Shown: in pieces, positions 35,381-47,420 of the stretch
How the letters are laid out: the number at the start of each line of letters is the position of its first letter
Numbering within the stretch: position 1 is the first letter of the stretch
Source: Telopea speciosissima
Lineage: Eukaryota; Streptophyta; Magnoliopsida; Proteales; Proteaceae
Length of the DNA: 64,000 bases
Assembly (NCBI RefSeq): GCF_018873765.1
Contig: NC_057917.1
Span: 54,367,464 to 54,431,463 of the forward strand
Direction: 5' to 3'
Position numbers and translations under genes: made by a program
Notes under the pieces: generated by a model
Databases searched by the model: none
What the model was told of the DNA's origin: nothing
The model's input: the letters and a program-made list of their open reading frames with translations, nothing else

Positions 35381-38300
35381 TCATGCAATCCTATCAACTG
35401 GTATCTCCGTGTCATGCACTCTATCCATAGCTTTTTCTGCCTGAACCAAACATAAAAAAGAAATAAAAAAACAAATCCAATGTAAATATATAACAAGAAC
35501 AAGTGATTAACTATAGCTATTCAAGCTAATAAAGCAAGGTAAAATTCGATTACTTCTTTGTTCCAATTGGTTCGAATGGTTAGGATTAGAAAAGCAAGCA
35601 CTTGCACAAAGAGTGCACAGACAATCCCCAACCAAAGACCCTATTTAAAAGACATTAACAAACAGAATAACTTGTCATTAAATGAATGAAAGAAAAGAAA
35701 GAGAGAAGGAAAGGAAAAAGAAAAAGCTAATGGATGTGAACAAGTACCTTTCCACCAAGATGTAAGATAAAAGCAGAGATAATTGCGGTAGGAATTCCAA
35801 TAAGGTAATAAGCTCCAATATTGATGTACACAGCTGTCTTCTGCCATCCACTTCCTCTTATTATGCCTTGAATTAAGAGAAGCTTAGTTATTAACTAGAA
35901 ATCAATATGAGTTCCAATTTTGTTGCTTATGTTCTATCTAGAATATTTTATGTTAAGGCTTAATGATCTGTTTTCGACTAAAAACCACGTAAAAGGAAAC
36001 GTTTTTTTGGATGAATGAAAATTATATTCAACGAAGCAAAAGAATCTTTCCCAAAAAAAAAAACAAAAAAAAAGAGAAAGAACAAGAATAGAAGGAGAGA
36101 ACTCCATAACAAAACAAAGGACTACCCTACAACCAAATCAAGCCAAAGGGAGACCACCCAAATGGGGACAAAACAGAATCAACCCCAAACTACCAATCAC
36201 CTGAATATTAAATTGACCTTTTTCCCATTAGGATTGTAAGGAGGAATGGGAGGAATCACCCATCTCTCGCTTTGATTCTTCAAAATAAAGGAAGGATTCT
36301 TCTGATCCAGAATGACACCATTGAACCTAAGGTCTCCCCTACCATTAACGCCAAAGTAAAAGGAAATTCACAAGATTTTAATCTGGAAATCTTCTTGAGC
36401 TTGGATGGAGGTTGATCACTGAACCTCATTCACTTTGGGCCAAAATTCTCAAGGCAAAATATTTTCCAAAGACATCGTTTTTTGACCCAATTACTAGATC
36501 CAAGAAAGGTTCATTTATTTGGAATAGCATTTCCAATACCATTCCCACTCTTGAAAACTTGGTTACTAGGAAGTTGGGTAATGGAGAGACCACCTTCTTT
36601 TGGACTATGGAATAAATCAATTCCATATAGCCTGATCACTTATTCCAACTCGGAGCTTTCAATACAACAGAAACAGGCTACCATTTCTCAGATTAATACT
36701 GCTGACGAGCTCACTCGAAATTCTATTAAGGGCATGATTCCAACTAGTTTGCACCACATGATTTTTTATTTCAATTTAATTGATTCTCATGATAGTTGGT
36801 GGTGCTCTTTAACCAAAACTGGTAAATTCAGTACTAAACATGCTGCTATGTTTCTTCTACCTCCTCCAATTGACAATTCGCGTTGTGTTTCCGCTTGGTG
36901 GAACTTCTTTTGGAAACTGAAGCTTCATCCAAAATTTAAAGTTTTCTTCTGGCGTTTGATACATGCAGGACTTCCGATCAAGGTGACTATCTCAAAATGG
37001 TGCCAGGTCGACCCATACTGTGCCTTCTGTGGAAATTGTATTGAATCCTACTGGCATCTATTCCTATCCTGCGATTGGGTCAAACATATTTGGGTGGCTG
37101 GACCTCTTGGTCTACATACTGAATCTCTGGTCTTCAAATCCTTGAGCGATCTTTGCTTTAATTTTCACTCTTCAATAAAGATAGATAAGGCTTCTTATAC
37201 ATGGTTCATTGAGGTTTTCATTCTTACTTGTTATTTTATTTGGTCTGCCAGGAACAAAGTTCTATTTGGGGTTGAGAAACCAAATGCTTTATGGATATTA
37301 AACCAAGTTAACCGATGGATAGCGGATTTAAAACTTTACCCCACCCCAATCTACCCCAATGATGTACACATAATGAGAGACAATTTACATGATTTTAAAG
37401 ATTGGTTGTCTGTTCCACTGCTTAAATATCCCATTTTAATGTGTGCAGGATCCCATATTCCAGGACTAAGACTGGGAGGCTGGTCGTACTTTTTTTTGTT
37501 GGATGGAAGATTTTTGTGTTTTGCTATAGGAAAAACGGAATCATCATTTTCGTGAGAATCTGAATTGTACAGCATCAGGATAGGTTTAGACCATGCAGTC
37601 CAGTTAGGCTTGCAGATAAAGGAGATTTGGTGTACTAATGAATCCATAGTCAAGGCTCTTCCATCACCTTCTAAAAAGCCATGGCCTTATAATTATATTA
37701 AAGAATTACTGTATATAAGCAATAGAACTCAAAACACTATCTTTAGCTTGTGTAAGGATCCTCTATGTCTAGCTATAGGTTTAAATCTTGCATCTTCCGT
37801 GCAAGACAGAACTATGTTATAATTTAGTAGTTCTATCTAATGAACTTTGTTCTCATCAAAAAAAAAAATCTGGAAATAAATTGTTCGGAGTTATAGAATT
37901 ATAGTCCAACGTTAGTTTGTTCAGGTGTCCTTGGTGCCTTCATATACTTGAGGAGCTCTCTCCACCTAAAGGCTCAATATTTCCTCTGTGTGTTTTTCTA
38001 TGTTAATTCTTTTCTTCGTGTGTCTTTCTACATATACTACATCATCTCACTCGCCTACTTGAAGAGCTCTCTCCACCTAATGCCTTAAAGTTTTGGGTTG
38101 GACCCTCCAACACAAATAGAAGCCCAAGAGGAAAGATCTGAATGATGAGTTCAAACCTGTAAGTGCACACTGAAATCCATCCAAGAAAATGGTAACTGCC
38201 AGCAATGGTATTATGGCTGCGACGTGTCTTGCTACCCTTTCTTCATTGCTAAACAGGTAACCCCAATAGTCACGTAACAGAAACATGGCAAGTCCAAGCA

Positions 38301-41209
38301 ATGTACCATCTACAGTTGCTATGAGCAGAACAGAATGTACAGCTAAACGTGCAGCTTGTGGCCTCCCAGCACCCAATTCATTGGAAACCCTTGTGCTACA
38401 GAAGAAGAACATGGAATTGAATGAGAAAAAACCAGACAATATATTACAGATCTGATTAATCATAAGCACTAGGCATTGGAATTTGAGAGTATTCAAATGA
38501 ACTAACCTTGCAGTACTACTAAGACCAAATGAGATATTGAATGTCAAACAACATGTGTTGAGGCTGAGAACATGGATGATAAGAAGTTAGACTTAAGAAA
38601 CAAATATGTTAAGAAATCAAGTTCTTTGAATTTGAACAATTTAAGGCTGTGTTTGGTATGCATTCTAGGTTGATTACGCATTCTTGGACGATAAAAACAA
38701 CTATATTTATCATCCGAGAATGCGAAATCGACCTAGAAATCTAGAATGCATACCAAACACAGCCTAAGTTTTCAATTGCCACATCCTTATCCGGGCTTGG
38801 ATTGGGATTTTCATTGCATGTGCCTAGCTAGGGTTGAGCAATTGCATAGTTTGTTTTGGGGGAGTGGGAAGAGGGCGGACCTTGGCGCAATGGTAAGGTT
38901 GCTCCATTGTGGCCAAATGGTCACAGGTTAAACAGCCTCTCCAAGAAGCAAGGGTAAGGTTGCATACACTATGACCCTCTCCAGCCCTGTAGTGATGGGA
39001 GCCTCACGCATTGGGTACACCCTTTTTTTTTTTTAAAGTTGGGGGGGGGGGGGGGGGAGGAGCTTGTATTGGGAGAGATTTCTTGCTAATCTTGTTAGAG
39101 AACTCATGAATATATCTATCATTGGATGTGAATGAATCTACAAAATAATTTCTTTATTAAAAATTAAGTAATTTTCAATTGCAAGTGAGACTCACATTAT
39201 TGATAGTGTTGATGTTTCTAGTTGTGGATCAGGAAGAAGACCAGACATAAGAACCAACGTCTCAAATGACCAAAACTCTATGCTGTTTGAGTCATCAAAG
39301 CATGGAAAATGTCAACTAACTTATTAAAATGCAATGAACAACTATTAACATTCTAAAGAGATCACATAAGTAAATTTCTCTTACTCCATTTGTTTGGACA
39401 AAAAAAAGGCATGAAGTAAATTATAAAATGTAAAAAACTATTCTTTAAGGTTTCGTTTGGTTGAAAGGGAAATTAAAAGGAAGGGAAGGGAAGTGGAAAT
39501 TTTCAAACGTAAAAGTAAAACCTTTTGTAATCATTACCCCACATAAATATTATACACTAACTCAAAATCATTTCATATTTGGTTATTAAAATTTCACTAT
39601 AATTTGCATCCAAATTCCCTAAGTTTGAAAAGTAAGATAAAAATTACATCTAATAAAGTATACTAAATATGGTGAGAAATTTAAATAGCTTATATAATCA
39701 TATAGAATAATGAATACAAAATTACCATTTTTAAGTTTGAAAATTTTCACTTCCCTTCCCTTTAATTTCCCTTGCAACCAAACGTAGCCTAAAAAAATAT
39801 CTCATTTAGTTTTGAAGTGTGAAATATTTGGCCATTCTACAGAACTATACATTCCATATGTTTATTTTTTATAAAATACTTTGGGGCTCCATTTATTTCG
39901 ATATAAAAATAGGGAAAAATATATATTTTTTTCTGTAAAATAATAGTTTTCACTGTTTGTTTTAACATAAAATTCCAAAAAAAAGGCATTGAAAAATGCA
40001 AGATAATTTTACACGGAGAAAATTTTTCATGAAAAATTTGCTTGAAAGATTTACTTCAAAACAAATAGACCTTTTGGGATTGGTGTGTGGTTTGTGTGAT
40101 TGCACTTTCATCAAAAAAAAAAAAAAATAGGCCTTATACAAAAATTTCACATTCTTTATCTTACTTCCAGCCATTTTAGGACAAAACAAATGGACCCTAA
40201 TGCAAAAATCCAAGACACACTCAAAATGAAAATGTCAGCAAAAAAACATGTTGCTTACCAGACCATAAAAGCTGAAGGAATACCAAGCCTCAAGAAATCA
40301 AGGATATTGTGTAAGGCTTCCCTTGAAAAACCAGTCCAAGTTGACTTACAAGCAGTAGAGAACTTAACATAAATTGCCATCAGTAACACACAAATCCAAT
40401 AAGAGAGCCCATTTGCCAAAGCAGCACCACTATTACCAAGTCCAGATTTGAAAACTAGAAACCAACAAACTGGAAAGTGTAGTAAAATTGTAATTCCTGA
40501 GATTATCATCATTGGAAAAACAATGTTTTGTGCTTGTAAGAACTTGTTGAGACATTGAAGGATTCCAAAAGCAAAAACTGCAGGAATCAAGTAATGAACA
40601 AAAAGTCCAGCTCCCTCAGATATATCTGGATCTTGCCCTAAACTTATAAGTATATGGGCTGTGTTAGACCAAAGATAAGCTACAGGAATACATACAAGTA
40701 AAAGAACAAACATTCCTCTCTGCATATGTATTCCAAGCATATGATATTGTTTTGCTCCATAAGATTGACCACATAAGGTATCTAATGCACTTCCCATTCC
40801 TGTCTATTCAGTAAAAAAATAGATTATTAGTCTAAGGAAGATCACAAAAGCAATTTTATTAATTAAACAAAAATTAAGAAGTTCTTCAATTATATACCAT
40901 TAAGCTGAAACCAGTGACTGAAGCAAAGGAAGTGCCTAGAGAAGCACTAGCAAGAGGTAGTTCTCCAAGGTGACCAACAAACATGATTGAGATCACTTGT
41001 AAACAGAACTGTAAGAAACAAACACATGTCAAAGGCCCTGCTAACCATAACTGTTTCTTTATCTCCACAATAATCTCTGATCTTCTAATGTACTTATCAC
41101 CTCCAGTTCCATTAATCAGAGGTGTTTCAAGACTTGTAGGCTCTTCTTCAGCTCTTTCCATTATTTTCTTTGTTTTAATTTCACTCTCTTCAAAGGAAAG
41201 ATTCAACAT
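35381..41209 (-). CDS. MATE family efflux transporter (DETOXIFICATION-type), copy B
   Basis: Paralogue of the gene at 8391-12649 with the same eight exons: 41209-40898 (312 nt), 40803-40259 (545), 39282-39196 (87), 38563-38507 (57), 38395-38157 (239), 35866-35748 (119), 35640-35554 (87), 35440-35381 (60). They total 1506 nt and 501 aa, with GT-AG introns and no stop. Family blocks are [47 protein letters not shown] and the exon 7 block GLWLGIVCALFVQ. Differences from copy A cluster in the N-tail (FEESEIKTKKI versus SEEIGIETNKI) and are otherwise scattered and mild. Intron 5 is enlarged by a 1.5-kb LINE. An additional DNA transposon sits about 290 bp beyond the stop codon and may disturb the 3' end. 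Role as for copy A; substrate unknown. Confidence 0.92.
36391..37866 (+). mobile_element. 5'-truncated L1-type LINE in intron 5 of MATE copy B
   Basis: Carries only the end of the LINE polyprotein: the zinc-binding tail of reverse transcriptase (WKLKLHPKFKVFFWRLIHAG near 36912; C-x2-C ... ESYWHLFLSC near 37018-37070) and an RNase H-like region to about 37820, then an A run. Stops at 36613-36615 and 37553-37555 break it. An 11-bp target duplication AATCTGGAAAT flanks it (36380-36390 and 37867-37877). Copy A has the empty site near 9332, so insertion followed the duplication. Confidence 0.9.
38645..38764. mobile_element. Tourist-like MITE in intron 4 of MATE copy B
   Basis: 120 bp, ends GGCTGTGTTTGGTATGCATT and complement, TAA flanks. 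Orthologous to 10097-10218; the copy here keeps better matched ends. Confidence 0.8.
38873..39034 (+). mobile_element. Au-like SINE in intron 3 of MATE copy B
   Basis: Box A-like TGGCGCAATGG at 38883, then the tail CCCTGTAGTGATGGGAGCCTCACGC, TTGGGTACA and a T run. It has lost about 20 bp of the B-box region relative to copy A. A G run of about 16 follows at 39043. Confidence 0.72.
39449..39789. mobile_element. Tourist-like MITE in intron 2 of MATE copy B
   Basis: 341 bp with GGTTTCGTTTGGTTG and GGCTACGTTTGGTTG inverted ends and TAA flanks; orthologous to 10918-11255. Confidence 0.78.
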
Positions 41210-41810
41210 TTCCCTTTCCCCTCTCTCGTTCTCTTTTCGCCACACACAAACATACACAGAGAGTGAAGAAGAGTTAAAGAGAGAGAGTTTTGTGAAGAGG
41301 TTTTGATAATTAATGTGGGTATGCATGCATGGGTCCAATGGGACACATGTAGGGTTATGAAAAGGACAAGCAAGTGAAATGGGGCCCATGCAGGGATGGA
41401 CTGATGCAATTGAGTCCGTCCAATTCATTTCAATCAAACCGATCAAATTAACCAATTGGGATTGCAATTGTGTAGACTGACAAACCTAGCTGGGCTTCCA
41501 CAGTGTTCAAGCTGATGAGAGGGTCCCTCATGACTCATGAGTCAGAATAAATATTTTAAAAACATATAGGAAACCGTGCCCCCAGTAGCCTTTAGCAAAA
41601 ATAAAAAATCCACCCCACTTTTAAGCTGTCGGATTAGATCTCCATTGTAACCACACGTTCTACCTCCTCACTTGCGATTTTGGGATAGATCCAAAGCTGG
41701 GGATTGGATTGGATTGGATTGGCTGGATAGATCATTATTCATGTGGCCAACCTTTTTCTCGAGTTTTATAAGCCAATTGCTTAGTGGGTAATTTGGTGGA
41801 TTAGCTATCT
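41210..41810. other. 5' leader and promoter region of MATE copy B
   Basis: First 480 bp match copy A with indels; the leader has a shorter CT/GT microsatellite. From about 41702 the sequence is private (GGATT repeats, then AT-rich) until the shared copia LTR remnant begins near 41810. No TATA box assigned with confidence. Confidence 0.5.
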
Positions 41811-41903
41811 TAATATTTGCATAATTCGCAGTTTTGCACCGTGCCTTATCTTCAACAGTTTTTGTATATCCGGACTCACTGCTCTTATCTCCAACAGTTG
41901 TCA

Positions 41904-41905
<2 letters not shown>

Positions 41906-41941
<36 letters not shown>
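41906..41941. repeat. CT microsatellite in copia-3 left LTR
   Basis: About 18 CT units; shorter and interrupted at the matching place in copy A (13521-13543). A second CT run occurs in the right LTR at 43871-43903. Confidence 0.95.
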
Positions 41942-41943
<2 letters not shown>

Positions 41944-43287
41944 GTATTTTATGCACTCTTTATCACGTAATAATACAAGATAGCATCTCATATCACAATA
42001 TGGATCAGAGCATACGACCATTCAGTCGGGTAGTCAAACCCACCACCATGCGGACCATCTTGTCATTGGCAGTCTATCTAGTAGCTTGATGTTCGTAATA
42101 TCTTTCTTCACGGCCTCCTTGATGAGGAGGTCTATATGACTCAACTTCCAAGATTTGTTGATCCTATATATCTTGATCATGTGTGTCATCTCCAAAAGTC
42201 TCTATATGGCCTTAAGCAGACACTGTAGGCATGGTTCTACCATCTATCTCAATTTTTGCTCTAGTATGACTTCACCACCTTCAAAACAGAACCATCCTTA
42301 TTTATCTACATCTAAGATCAGATTCGCCTCTATGTGTTTGTCTACATTGATGACATTTTGGAATGCCTTAGCAGTGAGTTTTCCCTCCAAGATTTGAAAC
42401 CCCTACACTTTTTTTTGGGTATCATCGCCACTTCTCATGCTTTTGATTTACTCCTCACTCAAAGTTGCTACATCACCGATCTACTCACCATGGTTGGAAT
42501 GTCTAATTACAAACCGATTCACACCCTTGTATCTATTTCTACATCGCTAAGTGAGCAAGGGGGTGCTTTGTTCGATGATCCCACCAAATACAATTCGATT
42601 GTGGGGGCTCTACAACATCTCACACTCACTCGATCGGACATTGCATTTATCGTGAACCTTGCCTGCCAATTTATGCATTCACCAATTCATGATCACTAGG
42701 GGCTCTCATCAAACTTATCCTGTGTTATCTACAATACACGTCTACCCATGGCCTTCTTCTTGAGCGGTCGTCTTCTCTCATTCTTCAGGCGTTTACTAAT
42801 GCAAATTGGGTTGGTTCCTCTACTGACCGCCGTTCAATAGGGGATTTTGCCATATTCTTGGGCAATAATCTTATTTCATAGTCTTCTCGCAGGCAATGTA
42901 TTGTGGCAAAGCTCTAGCAGATGCTTCTACTGGGCTCACCTGATTGCAATAACTACTTGGTGAACTTGGATATCCAACACGCCAAACCCCAATCTTATGG
43001 TGTGACAACATTGGTGTCATATACCTGTCTACCAACCCTGTTTTTCACCCTCGCACTAAACATGTTGAAATCGATTTCCAGTTTATTCCTGAAAAAATAG
43101 CTAGACCTGAGTTACAACGACAATTTATTGCCACCTAGGACCAACTTGATGATATCCTCACCAAAGGCCTAAATAGTCCACGGTTCCACTTCTTAAAGGA
43201 CACGTTGACGATACTTGATGGGGTGTATCAGTTCACCACTTCACCGTGCCTTATCTCTAACAGTTCTCGTATATCCGGACTCACAGC

Positions 43288-43783
43288 TGTTATGTGCCTA
43301 ATGGGGCCCACTCTAGTGTATGAGAGCTAGATTGGGCCAGCCTAGTATGAGATAGTTAAAGTGCTTGATTTAACACGTTCCATCAGCTTCGGGGTTTTTG
43401 GTATCGGTAAAGTACCTAACATTTGGTATCAGAGTTGGACACCACGTCACGGGTTCAAGTCACGGAAAGGGCTACCTAGAAGAGGGCTACCTAGAGTAGA
43501 GTGAAAGCTGTCAAGAAAGGGCTACCTATCGCCAAGAAAAAACCTGTACCAGAATGGAGCCGCTTGGAAAGGGCTACCTACTGCTAGAGTGAAAGCTGCC
43601 TAGAGTGAGAGCCACCGAGGACGACAGCTACGGAAGCATGGTGGTCTATTATGTGCCTAATGGGGCCCACTATAGTGTATGGGCGCTAGATTGGGTCGAC
43701 CTAGTATGAGATAGGTTAAAGGTCTTGATTTAACGCGTTCCATTAACTTCGAAGCTTTTGGCGTATCGGTCAAGTACCTAACA
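43288..43783 (+). mobile_element. TRIM (terminal-repeat retrotransposon in miniature)
   Basis: 496 bp in all. Terminal repeats 43288-43421 and 43647-43783 (about 135 bp) both carry TATGTGCCTAATGGGGCCCA and end AAGTACCTAACA. After the left one comes TGGTATCAGAGTTGGA, an excellent initiator-Met tRNA primer site. The 225-bp interior has no coding capacity and several AAAGGGCTACCTA repeats. Flanks ACAGC and TCAGC look like a 5-bp target duplication with one change. It sits in the right LTR of copia-3. Confidence 0.88.
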
Positions 43784-43866
43784 TCAGCTTTCATCTCCAA
43801 CATTCTTATATATCCGGACTCTCTATGCATGTTGTCTTACTCAGATAGATTAAGATCAACATAGTT

Positions 43867-43906
<40 letters not shown>

Positions 43907-44198
43907 CGTTGTAATCTCTCTACTCACGGTTTCTAGTACTGTGACTTATGTATTTTATGCACTCTTTACTGCATAGTAATACAAGATAGCATCTCATATT
44001 AAAATAACTATTGTTATGTTCCTTAGTTTATCTAAACCTTCTTTTAACTATCATGATTCATAATCTAAGTATTGAATCGGTCGATTCACCCAAATTGGAT
44101 TGATAACGATCGACTAATCCCGAATATTGACCAATCCCATACCGATCCACTAGTACAACTCAAAAGTAAAAAAGTTCTTACAATTGTATTTTTATTAA

Positions 44199-44363
44199 GG
44201 GAGAGGGATGGGTATGCTAGCGGTATACCGTATGCTAGCACTCTGTGTCTATTTCTCTTTTCTCCCCTTTGAAATGATTCTTACCCTTCAAAGGGAGAAG
44301 AGAGAGATAGACACATAGGGTCCTAGCATACGGTAGACCGCTAGCATACCTAACCTCTTTCCC
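44199..44363. mobile_element. hairpin MITE with 9-bp target duplication
   Basis: The 165 bp fold back on themselves with arms of about 75 nt (GGGAGAGGGATGGGTATGC ... against GGGAAAGAGGTTAGGTATGC ...) and a loop around ATGATTCTTACCC. Direct repeats TTTTATTAA at 44190-44198 and 44364-44372. A 9-bp duplication points to the Mutator superfamily. Confidence 0.82.
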
Positions 44364-44639
44364 TTTTATTAAAAATCAGGGACAAGTCCATTCAATCTGG
44401 AAAAATTCAAAGCGATTTAAATCAATATTGAATTGGTATCAGCCGAGACTGATCCCGCTTCGATTTCGATACCTTAAACCATGTAACATATGGTTGCTTT
44501 GGTTTCTTCAAAAAGGTATGGAATGATGCTGCCAAGATCACGTGTAGTACAAATGGCTAGGGCTGCTTGCTTTGATTCCATTACAAAGCATATCCTATGA
44601 GACCTATTTCAAGGGACGATTTCCTTAGCATAACTCTAA

Positions 44640-47420
44640 TTACAAAGTTGGGATCAAGTCAACTCAGCCTTATCCAAATTAAATAGGGTTAGTTATATGG
44701 ATCATTTTTTCTCCAATTAACTCTATTCAGAGTCATACTTGTTACTAGTCCTAAACATGCATGTCTTTCCTCACTTCTCCTAGAGTCATTTTAGACCTAC
44801 CCATGACTCTTTTTAGTTTTTTCCATTTGAATCAAATCACCCCTCCATATTGGATCATTCAAAGGCCTCCGTTTCACATGTCCATGTCACCTCAAACAAC
44901 TTTCTCACAACTTATCATGCATTGGAGCTACTCCTAAATTAGCTCTAATCTGTTCATTCCTTATTTTATCTCTTCTAGTTTCACCACACATCCATCTCAA
45001 CATCCTCATTTTATCTACACTGAATTTGTTTATATATATGTTATTTCTTCATTGTCCAACATTCAACTCCAACAACTACACTCAGCCTTATCCCAACTAA
45101 ATGGATCCTTGCAAAGACAAATTATTAATAACAATACAAGAAAAAGAATGCAGCAACGACAACTAAGCCTTATTCCAACTAAATGGAGTCGGCTACATGG
45201 ATCCTCGCCCTCCAATCAGTTCAATTTGAGGTCATATTCTTGATACAAGGCCTAAGCTATGCATGTTTGCTCATGGCTCTTTTAGTTACTTCAATCTGAA
45301 TCAAATCACTCCTCCGTAGAGGGACATATATCCAAAGGCCTCCGTGAACATGGGCATGCCGGCCACCTCAAACGAATTTCTTGTAACCTATCATATATCG
45401 AAGCTACTCCCAAAACAGCTATAATATGATCATTCTTAGTTTTACCACTCATCTATCTCAACAACTTCATCTTTGCTACACTAAGTTTATCTATAAATAC
45501 TTTTTAATCGTCCAACATTCAACTCCATACATCATTATTGGTCGTATAACTATCCTATAAAATTTTCCTTTGAATTTTAAAACAATATGTCGATCTCACG
45601 ACACTCTGAACACACCCGTCCACTTCATCTACCTATTCTAATTCTTTGTGCACGCCATCCTCTGTTTCTCCTTTTTTATTTATGATTGAACCTAGTTATC
45701 TATAATTTTCACTTTGCGGTATCATCTTGTCATCAATTTTCACCACCTCCCTTTTAGTCCTATTGTTAGTAAAGTTACACATCATATCCTTTGTTTTTGT
45801 TCTACTTATCTTTAAACATTTTGATTCCAATGCTGATCTCTATAATTCCAACTTTGCATGCATCCCTATTTTTGTATCAACCAAAACAAAATCATCAATA
45901 AAAACATACATTAAGGGGCCTGATCTTGAATGTCTCTAGTCAACTCGTTTATAATTAGCGCAAAAAAAAATATGGGTTTAAAATTGATCCTTGTAATCCA
46001 ATTGTAATTGGGATTTCACTACCATGTCCCTCCCCTATAGTTCTTAGACTAGTCACTACAACATTATATATATATATATATCTAATTATGTCTACATAAT
46101 CTTTTTTTTTAATTAATAAAGACCATATGGAGATCCTTCTTACATTCCCTAAATCTTTCAATTAGCCTCCTAAGAAAATAAATTAGCTTCTGTGTTTAAT
46201 CTTCATGTCACAAAGCCATATTGGTTATCTTAAATATTAGTTTTTTTGTCTTAGGCAGGTTTCAATTACTCTGATCTCCCATAATTTCATAGTAATAAGT
46301 TCTATTCCGACAATTATTACAGTTTTGAATATCACTTTATTTTTATAGATCAGAACCACAATGTTTCTCCTCCATTCATCTGACTTTTTTTTATGTTCAT
46401 AATCTTATTAAACAACTTAGTTAGTTAAGTTCTCCCACAAATTCTTAAGTTCTTTCACACCTCTGTAGGAATACCATATTGACATGTTGTTTTACCTATT
46501 TTTATCTTCTTCAAAGCTTCCTTTATAAGGCTTGTGGTTTCTTGATGATTATTAGAAATCTTTTAAAATATTATTCCTTGTATTATTAGTAAATTAAAGA
46601 AACAATTTGTCTATCTCTCTTTAATATCCTCATCACTTGTTAGTACTTGCATTTTAATTTTTAATGCATCTAATATGGTTGAAATATCTGCTCTTTATTT
46701 CCCTCATTTTAGTTAGTTTATAAATACTTTTTTCCTTTCCTTTGAGCTCAAATTGTTATAGAGATTCTCATATTTGTTAGTCCTTGCTTTCCCTACTATC
46801 TTCTTATCTTTATTTCTATCAAATTTATACATTTTTAAATCCTCCTCATTCATCTTTCGTCAACTTTTAAAACTAGATTTCTTATTCTTAATGGTTGCTT
46901 GAACTTTATCCTCCCACCACCAAGTTTCCTTAGATGCATGGATGTCATTTTCCTTTAAATTTGCCTAGAACTTCTATAAATAACCACAATCTTAATATAA
47001 GTACATCTCATTTCACATCATATTAGTGTCTATCAAAGTCTCACTTTCCCTATTTGACTAATTTATCAGAAAATATCAGGTTTTCTGCTTTTAATTTCCA
47101 CCATCTTATCCTAAGGCAAATAATCTCACAATTCCTATGATTTTGTTAAGCTCTCTCCTAGCATAACCTTACATTCTTTACATAATAACATGTCGATCCT
47201 TCTATTTAGAAAAACATTCATTGTTACTACTTTGCCCAAGGTTATTAAATGTTCTTATCTCTTTCATCAAAACATGTGTTCAATATTGATAGATCATAGT
47301 CATGTCAAATTCGAAACCTGGAGTCATCTCCTTATTCCTATCTCCAAAATCATATCCTCCCCGATTCTTTCACAACTTCTGCTATCACTTCCAACATGAC
47401 CATTTAGAACTCCGCTAGTG
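44640..47420 (-). mobile_element. RTE-type LINE remnant, heavily decayed
   Basis: Read on the minus strand, translated scraps in the right order match plant RTE reverse transcriptase: lysine-rich YKLTKMREIKSR near 46690, the polymerase box FIDDFVLVD near 45890 and a C-terminal LLRWMSGKTKNEHI ... LRWPAHV block near 45360-45470. The familiar 3' end (CCATGTAGCCGACTCCATTTAG on this strand) lies near 45180, and a second, diverged 3' end lies at 44640-44990. Every frame is full of stops. Ends are approximate and no target duplication was identified. Confidence 0.72.

Larger units (their letters stand above)
26640..42992. repeat. tandem segmental duplication, copy B
   Basis: Matches copy A in the same orientation: 26652-26829 corresponds to about 7940-8112, then 35095-42992 to 8105-25332 once the private insertions are removed. 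In copy B the private insertions are a hAT-like transposon with its nested copia, and a LINE in intron 5. Confidence 0.9.
41810..44006 (+). mobile_element. old copia element (copia-3), internally deleted, most complete copy
   Basis: LTR-like sequences at both ends share CACCGTGCCTTATCT, TATATCCGGACTC, a CT microsatellite, TTTATGCACTCTTTA and TACAAGATAGCATCTCATAT (about 41810-41997 and 43235-44006). Between them is only RT/RNase H debris: VYIDDILECLSSEFSLQDL near 42340, a readable stretch to 42699, then WCDNIGVIYLSTNP near 42995 and KHVEIDFQFIPE near 43060. Gag, protease and integrase are gone. The duplication boundary at 42992 falls within its RNase H region. A TRIM lies inside the right LTR. 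Confidence 0.75.

Noticed and set aside
41668..42021. 117-codon minus-strand frame
   Set aside because: Passes through the CT microsatellite (RERERERE run) and the copia LTR; not a gene.
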